Source: Erysipelotrichaceae bacterium UBA4808
GTDB lineage: Bacteria > Bacillota_I > Bacilli_A > Erysipelotrichales > Erysipelotrichaceae
Reading direction: 5' to 3'
Assembly (NCBI GenBank): GCA_002402585.1
Contig: DHGC01000076.1
Span: 1 to 11,047, forward strand
DNA: 11,047 bases
Both the position numbers and the translations under genes were made by a program. The notes beneath the pieces are model-generated. The model made no database searches and had not been told where the DNA came from. It was given only the letters and a program-made list of their open reading frames with translations. Positions 7,507 to 11,047 of the stretch are shown here, one piece after another. Position 1 is the first letter of the stretch. Each line of letters opens with the position of its first letter.

Positions 7507-8234
7507 TCCTTTTTAAGCTCTTCTTGCAAGACCTCGATCAAGTACTTGGTCTCTTCTTTAGTCAATTTCTGATTCAAGAACAAATCTGGACGTCTTAGCC
7601 AAGTCTCACGTAAAGATTCCTTCAAACGATACGCTTCAATGTTTTTATGATGACCCGATAAGAGTACATCCGGTACACGCAATCCTTCAATTTCTTCGGG
7701 TCGTGTGTACTGAGGGTATTCTAAGCGGGCTTGTTCAAAACTTTCATCTTGGTGTGAGCTCTCACGAATGACGCCATCCAATAGACGAACAACCGCATCC
7801 GTAACGACCATGCTGGCCAATTCACCCCCGGTAAGAATGAAATCACCGATGGAGATCTCTTCATCCACATAATGTGTGATGCGCTCATCCAAGCCTTCAT
7901 AATGACCACAGATGAAGACGATGTGATCCTTCTGACTCAAACTTCGAGCTTTGGCTTGATTGAAGACCTGTCCACGTGGACTGCTCAACAACACAAAGGA
8001 ATCATCGGTTTTAACGCTTTTCAAGGCATCCACAACGGGTTGAACCGCCATGACCAAACCTTGACCACCACCAAAGGGGTAATCATCCACACGCTTGTGT
8101 TTGTTGGTGGAGAAGGATCGAATGTCAATGCACTCGATCTCAACCAATTCCTTTAAACGTGCTTTCTTAATGATTGAAGTGTTCAAGAAGCCATCAAACA
8201 TTTCTGGAAACAAGGTCAAGATACTGATTTTCAT
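7503..8234 (-). CDS. trmD: tRNA (guanine-N1-)-methyltransferase TrmD
   Basis: SPOUT-class, AdoMet-dependent enzyme forming m1G37 next to the anticodon, which prevents +1 frameshifting. The product is 243 residues. Conserved parts are LTLFPEMF (7-13), DDYPFGGGQGLVM (50-62), CGHYEGLDERI (109-119), the knot region IGDFILTGGELASMVVTDAVVR (in pieces, 129-150), YPQYTRPEE (173-181) and VPDVLLSGHH. Arg150 matches Arg154 of the E. coli enzyme. The general-base position (Asp169 in E. coli, within EDSF) aligns here with Glu164 in QDESF; Asp163 is next to it. The start ATG at 8232-8234 overlaps the rimM stop (ATGA), with GGAGG four bases upstream (8239-8243); an open frame extending five codons further to a TTG is disfavoured. 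Confidence 0.97.
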   Translation of the reverse strand: MKISILTLFPEMFDGFLNTSIIKKARLKELVEIECIDIRSFSTNKHKRVDDYPFGGGQGLVMAVQPVVDALKSVKTDDSFVLLSSPRGQVFNQAKARSLSQKDHIVFICGHYEGLDERITHYVDEEISIGDFILTGGELASMVVTDAVVRLLDGVIRESSHQDESFEQARLEYPQYTRPEEIEGLRVPDVLLSGHHKNIEAYRLKESLRETWLRRPDLFLNQKLTKEETKYLIEVLQEELKKD

Positions 8235-8728
8235 AAACCCTCCAACCAACGAATGACCAAAATATTCTTTGATTGATCAAAGCGAACGATGAAGCGATCC
8301 ACATACGGAATCAAGACATCCTTAGCGTCTGTTTTGATCCTTAAGACGATGTGCGCACCGGTATCCAAGATATCCGATACGACACCCACCAAAGTTCCAT
8401 CTTCCTTATAAACCGATACATTCATCAGTTCAAAAGCATAGACACTGTCCTTACTCTTGATATCTTTACGATCAATGAACAATTCACAACCATGATAGCC
8501 TTCAACACTGGTCAGATCCGGATGATCCGCAAAACTCAACAACACATTGTTTTGGTGATAACGAACCGAAGTGATCGTCACAGGTGAAAACGTTTCATCT
8601 TGTTTAAGATAAAGAACTTTTTTGACTTTGAAACGCTTCTCAGGTTCATCGGTGATGATTTGCACCTTCACCTCGCCCTTGATGCCAAAGCCTCTTAATA
8701 TTTTACCAACGCGTATTTTTTCACTCAT
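8231..8728 (-). CDS. rimM: Ribosome maturation factor RimM
   Basis: Assists assembly of the 30S head, where it interacts with S19 and 16S rRNA helices. The product is 165 residues, normal for the family. The N-terminal RimM domain starts with RVGKILRGFGIKGEVKVQ (about 5-22), and the C-terminal PRC-barrel covers about 90-165, with VGVVSDILDTGAHIVLRI and VLIPYVDRFIV. The start is fixed at ATG 8726-8728 because an in-frame stop lies two codons upstream. No Shine-Dalgarno is present: the bases before the ATG are the T-run of a hairpin followed by AAAAC. Its stop overlaps the trmD start (ATGA), so the two are co-translated. How rimM is initiated is unclear from the sequence. Confidence 0.96.
   Translation of the reverse strand: MSEKIRVGKILRGFGIKGEVKVQIITDEPEKRFKVKKVLYLKQDETFSPVTITSVRYHQNNVLLSFADHPDLTSVEGYHGCELFIDRKDIKSKDSVYAFELMNVSVYKEDGTLVGVVSDILDTGAHIVLRIKTDAKDVLIPYVDRFIVRFDQSKNILVIRWLEGL
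8239..8243 (-). promoter_or_regulatory. Ribosome binding site of trmD
   Basis: GGAGG four bases before ATG at 8234, lying within the last codons of rimM. It supports this ATG over the TTG five codons upstream. Confidence 0.65.
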
Positions 8729-8733
8729 GTTTT

Positions 8734-8755
8734 AAAAAAGGATGCATCGCATCCT
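8734..8755 (-). terminator. Hairpin with T-run between khpA and rimM
   Basis: On the coding strand AGGATGC (8755-8749) pairs with GCATCCT (8745-8739) around a GAT loop, and the arm runs into six Ts in total. The stem begins inside the khpA stop codon (TAG), so a ribosome terminating there would cover the 5' arm. The T-run ends five bases before the rimM ATG. It has the form of an intrinsic terminator of moderate strength, and may attenuate rimM-trmD. Confidence 0.65.
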
Positions 8756-8999
8756 AATAAGCCTCGAATTTGATCGAAATGCGTTTGTTCTCAACCCGCG
8801 TAGCAATCGCCATAACATTTCTTAAAGCCGTTGCCATGCTACCTTGACGACCAATCAAACGAGCCACATCTTCACTCTTTGCATACACATAAAGCAAGAT
8901 TTCATTCTCATTCAAACTGGTCATTTCCTTAACACTCACGCTTTGTTTATCACTGACGATCGGTAGAACCAATTCCAATAAAGCTTTCTCAAGGTTCAT
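8754..8999 (-). CDS. khpA: KH-domain RNA-binding protein KhpA (YlqC)
   Basis: Small RNA-binding protein of 81 residues. In several Firmicutes KhpA forms a dimer with KhpB (Jag/EloR) and affects cell division and elongation through RNA binding. The single KH fold has the GxxG loop as GRQG (50-53) within ARLIGRQGSMATALRNV, followed by the helix and a final strand NKRISIKFEAY. ATG at 8997-8999 comes two bases after the rpsP stop, with no good Shine-Dalgarno, so coupling to rpsP is likely. The rpsP-khpA-rimM order is the same as in Bacillus, except that ylqD is missing. Confidence 0.93.
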   Translation of the reverse strand: MNLEKALLELVLPIVSDKQSVSVKEMTSLNENEILLYVYAKSEDVARLIGRQGSMATALRNVMAIATRVENKRISIKFEAY

Positions 9000-9001
9000 G
9001 A

Positions 9002-9274
9002 TTACTTACTGTTTTTTGAATCGTGGAATGCTTTTAAGACACCAGCTTCAGACAACAAATTACGAACGGTATCGGATGGTTGTGCACCATTGGATAACCA
9101 TTTCAACGCTGCTTCTGAGTCAATTTTTACTTCAGCTGGTTTTGTACTTGGGTTGTAGTAACCGATGTTTTCAATGAAACGGCCATCACGTGGGTAACGT
9201 GAATCTGCAACGACGATACGGTAAAATGGATTTTGTTTAGCACCCATTCTCTTTAAACGAATTTTTACTGCCAT
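9002..9274 (-). CDS. rpsP: 30S ribosomal protein S16
   Basis: Small-subunit protein that stabilises the 5' domain of 16S rRNA. The product is 90 residues, typical for S16. The N-terminus [20 protein letters not shown] is the family signature, followed by [20 protein letters not shown] and, near the C-terminus, [19 protein letters not shown] at 9272-9274 has a consensus AGGAGG five bases upstream, one of the two strongest ribosome binding sites in the window. It is the first gene after a near-consensus promoter and heads the rpsP-khpA unit. Confidence 0.98.
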   Translation of the reverse strand: MAVKIRLKRMGAKQNPFYRIVVADSRYPRDGRFIENIGYYNPSTKPAEVKIDSEAALKWLSNGAQPSDTVRNLLSEAGVLKAFHDSKNSK

Positions 9275-9301
9275 AGGATCCTCCTCATGTTTTACTTCAT
9301 T

Positions 9302-9329
9302 AGTATACTTGAAATAAAAGAACTGTCAA
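9302..9329 (-). promoter_or_regulatory. Sigma-A promoter of rpsP
   Basis: On the coding strand a perfect TTGACA (9329-9324) and TATACT (9307-9302, five of six consensus bases) are separated by 16 bases. The start of transcription would be near 9295, about 20 bases before the rpsP ATG, and the AGGAGG site falls within this short leader. The -35 hexamer lies wholly within the 3' arm of the ffh terminator hairpin. Confidence 0.8.
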
Positions 9330-9348
9330 GGCTTTTAACTTGACAGTC
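9311..9348 (-). terminator. Hairpin terminator of ffh
   Basis: On the coding strand ACTGTCAAG (9347-9339) pairs with CTTGACAGT (9330-9322), with a G-U pair extending it by one, around an 8-base loop; TCTTTTATTTC follows. The stem begins about six bases after the ffh stop codon. This is a standard intrinsic terminator, though AT-rich. Confidence 0.75.
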
Positions 9349-9353
9349 AATAA

Positions 9354-10679
9354 TTATTTTAATCCCGGAAATTGTTTGGACATCCGCTTCAACATCCGCA
9401 TTTGTTCTTTCGCTTTTTCAAACTGGTTGATCAAGCGATTCACCTCGGTAACCGATGTCCCACTGCCCTTCGCAATCCGGTTCTTACGCGAAGCTCTAAG
9501 TAGACTTGGATCGTTGCGCTCTTCCTTGGTCATGCTATATATGATTGCTTTGTTTTTCTTGATCATCGCATTGGAATCTTGATCATTGACCTGACCCGCC
9601 AGCTGACTGGCTCCAGGAATCATCTTAAGCATGTTTTGTAAAGACCCCATCTTACTGAGTTGATTGAATTGCTCCAACATATCATCAAAGGTAAAGATGC
9701 CATCCATCATCCGCTGCATGCTGCGTTCACTGGCTTCCACATCGAGTTTCGATTGAGCTTGTTCAACCAAACTCATCAAGTCCCCCATACCGATCAAACG
9801 ATTTGCCATACGATCGGGATAGAAGATATCCGTATCATCCAGCTTTTCACCCGTCCCAACCAATTTAACCGGTACACCGGTCATGGCTTTGACGGAAAGA
9901 ACCGCACCGCCTTTGGCGTCCGCATCAAACTTCGTAACGATCAATCCACTTAATTTTAAAGTTTTATTAAACCCATCAGCCGTATGAATGACATCTTGAC
10001 CACTCAAGGCATCAACCGTCAGTAAGACTTCATCCGGACGTAAGAAATCAAAGATGGACTTTAATTCTTGCATCAAAGCTTCATCAATCGCCAAACGACC
10101 TGCGGTATCCACCAAAATGGTATCGTAATCTTTGCCATTGATGTGCTTCATCGCAGCTTTAACAAGATTCAAAGCATTCTTTTCACTCTTATCGGCATAG
10201 ACATCGACATTCGCTTGATGCCCAAGGATCTCCAATTGATCGATGGCCGCAGGTCGCGCTAAGTCCGCCGCTACTAGAATCGGTTTACGATCCTTCTTCT
10301 CTTTGAGATACTTCGCCAACTTAGCCGCACTGGTTGTTTTACCGGTACCTTGTAGACCCACGAAAAGTATGATCTTGCGTTGACCCTTTGGCCAATCAAA
10401 ATCGGGTGTCTCAGGACCCAACAGTAAAACCAATTCATCATAGACCAACTTCATCAAAGCTTCATTGGGTTTCAATGAACTTAGAATCTTTTGGTTCAAA
10501 GCTTGATCATGAATCTTGGTTAAAAACTCATTAACGACCTTGGTGTTAACATCCGCGTCCAATAAAGCCAAACGAACATCGCTTAAAAGCGTATCCAGAT
10601 GTTTGTCTGAAATACGATCTTGCTTGGTAATCTTTTTAAAGGTAGCGCTCAGCGCCTCGGTTAATTTATCAAACGCCAT
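9354..10679 (-). CDS. ffh: Signal recognition particle protein Ffh (SRP54)
   Basis: GTPase that binds 4.5S/SRP RNA and signal sequences and targets ribosomes to the membrane through FtsY. The product is 441 residues, normal for Ffh. The N domain covers about 1-100. The G domain has the P-loop GLQGTGKTT (108-116), DTAGRL, TKFDADAKGGA (family consensus TKLDGDARGGA) and GTGEKLDD. The M domain has a methionine-rich part (SKMGSLQNMLKMIPG) and the RNA-binding SRKNRIAKGSG. ATG at 10677-10679 has AGGAGG four bases upstream. Eight bases separate it from thiI, and the ribosome site overlaps the thiI stop. The ylxM gene usually found before ffh is absent. Confidence 0.98.
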   Translation of the reverse strand: MAFDKLTEALSATFKKITKQDRISDKHLDTLLSDVRLALLDADVNTKVVNEFLTKIHDQALNQKILSSLKPNEALMKLVYDELVLLLGPETPDFDWPKGQRKIILFVGLQGTGKTTSAAKLAKYLKEKKDRKPILVAADLARPAAIDQLEILGHQANVDVYADKSEKNALNLVKAAMKHINGKDYDTILVDTAGRLAIDEALMQELKSIFDFLRPDEVLLTVDALSGQDVIHTADGFNKTLKLSGLIVTKFDADAKGGAVLSVKAMTGVPVKLVGTGEKLDDTDIFYPDRMANRLIGMGDLMSLVEQAQSKLDVEASERSMQRMMDGIFTFDDMLEQFNQLSKMGSLQNMLKMIPGASQLAGQVNDQDSNAMIKKNKAIIYSMTKEERNDPSLLRASRKNRIAKGSGTSVTEVNRLINQFEKAKEQMRMLKRMSKQFPGLK

Positions 10680-10687
10680 AAATCCTC

Positions 10688-11047
10688 CTATAAATAGTTT
10701 TCTTCCCGGCTTGGAAAGACAAATGTTTCAATATTCGCTAATGCAAGTGCTTCTTTATCCTGCAAATCACACTTCGCTTCTTCCAAACGTACGATCTTCA
10801 ATTTAGGCTTGGTCACTGGATTCGATACCTTAAAGATTGTGCAACAATCCTCATAAGGGAGTATCGACGTCTCATACGTTTTAATCTTTTTAGCTTGATC
10901 AATGATTTCATTCTTCTCAAGACTCAATAAGGGTCTCAACATCAAGGCATCCACATCCGCTTCAATCGCATGCATACTTTGGAGCGTCTGACTTGCGACT
11001 TGACCTAGATTCTCACCGGTAACCAAGGCAAGACACTTGTTGTTTTC
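10688..11047 (-). CDS. thiI: tRNA 4-thiouridine synthetase ThiI (partial, C-terminal 119 residues)
   Basis: ThiI adenylates tRNA U8 and transfers sulfur to make s4U; in many bacteria it also serves thiamine thiazole synthesis. Only the C-terminal part of the PP-loop domain is in the window, and the frame stays open to the right edge. Visible motifs are LVTGENLGQVASQTL, MLRPLLSLEKNEI and LPYEDCCTIF, whose cysteine pair lies where the catalytic cysteine of the PP-loop domain is found. The protein ends shortly after, so no C-terminal rhodanese domain is present, as is usual in Firmicutes. The stop TAG at 10688-10690 overlaps the ffh ribosome binding site, so the genes are probably co-transcribed. 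Confidence 0.95.
   Translation of the reverse strand, partial: ENNKCLALVTGENLGQVASQTLQSMHAIEADVDALMLRPLLSLEKNEIIDQAKKIKTYETSILPYEDCCTIFKVSNPVTKPKLKIVRLEEAKCDLQDKEALALANIETFVFPSREENYL

Overview
The window is one continuous, same-strand (minus) block of housekeeping genes from a low-to-moderate GC Gram-positive bacterium (Firmicutes/Bacillota). The gene order rpsP-khpA-rimM-trmD-rplS ... rbgA-rnhB-dprA-topA-trmFO-xerC is the Bacillus-type ribosome/tRNA-modification/chromosome-maintenance neighbourhood. It is condensed: I see no ylxM before ffh, no ylqD between khpA and rimM, and no sucCD before dprA, and a signal peptidase gene lies between rplS and rbgA. TGA is used as a stop by several genes and never read through, so the standard bacterial code applies and this is not a TGA=Trp mycoplasma. 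An Erysipelotrichia-like or other compact Firmicute is my best guess, but it cannot be proved from the window.

Reading along the coding (minus) strand from high to low coordinates: the 3' end of thiI (tRNA s4U synthase) enters at the right edge and is followed by ffh (SRP GTPase). After ffh there is a hairpin terminator whose 3' arm also carries the -35 hexamer of a near-consensus promoter. That promoter drives rpsP (S16) and khpA (KH-domain RNA-binding protein). A second hairpin with a T-run overlaps the khpA stop codon and sits just before rimM. rimM and trmD follow with an ATGA overlap. A 117-base gap before rplS holds a candidate promoter and a structured leader that fits an L19 autoregulatory leader RNA. 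A third hairpin directly follows the rplS stop codon.

The remaining genes are packed with zero spacing or overlaps: lepB (signal peptidase I), rbgA (50S-assembly GTPase), rnhB (RNase HII), dprA (short form), topA (topoisomerase I with three C4 zinc ribbons), trmFO (tRNA m5U54 methyltransferase) and xerC. The xerC gene runs off the left edge before its catalytic tyrosine.

Functionally the cluster joins ribosome assembly (S16, L19, RimM, RbgA, KhpA), tRNA modification at positions 8, 37 and 54 (ThiI, TrmD, TrmFO), protein export (Ffh, LepB) and DNA topology, repair and segregation (RnhB, DprA, TopA, XerC). No mobile element, CRISPR array, tRNA or rRNA gene is visible, and I found no convincing new system. 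The points most worth a second look are regulatory: three stop-adjacent hairpins, two of which lie immediately upstream of genes with no Shine-Dalgarno sequence (rimM, lepB); the terminator/promoter overlap before rpsP; the L19 leader; and an Asp-to-Glu change at the TrmD general-base position.
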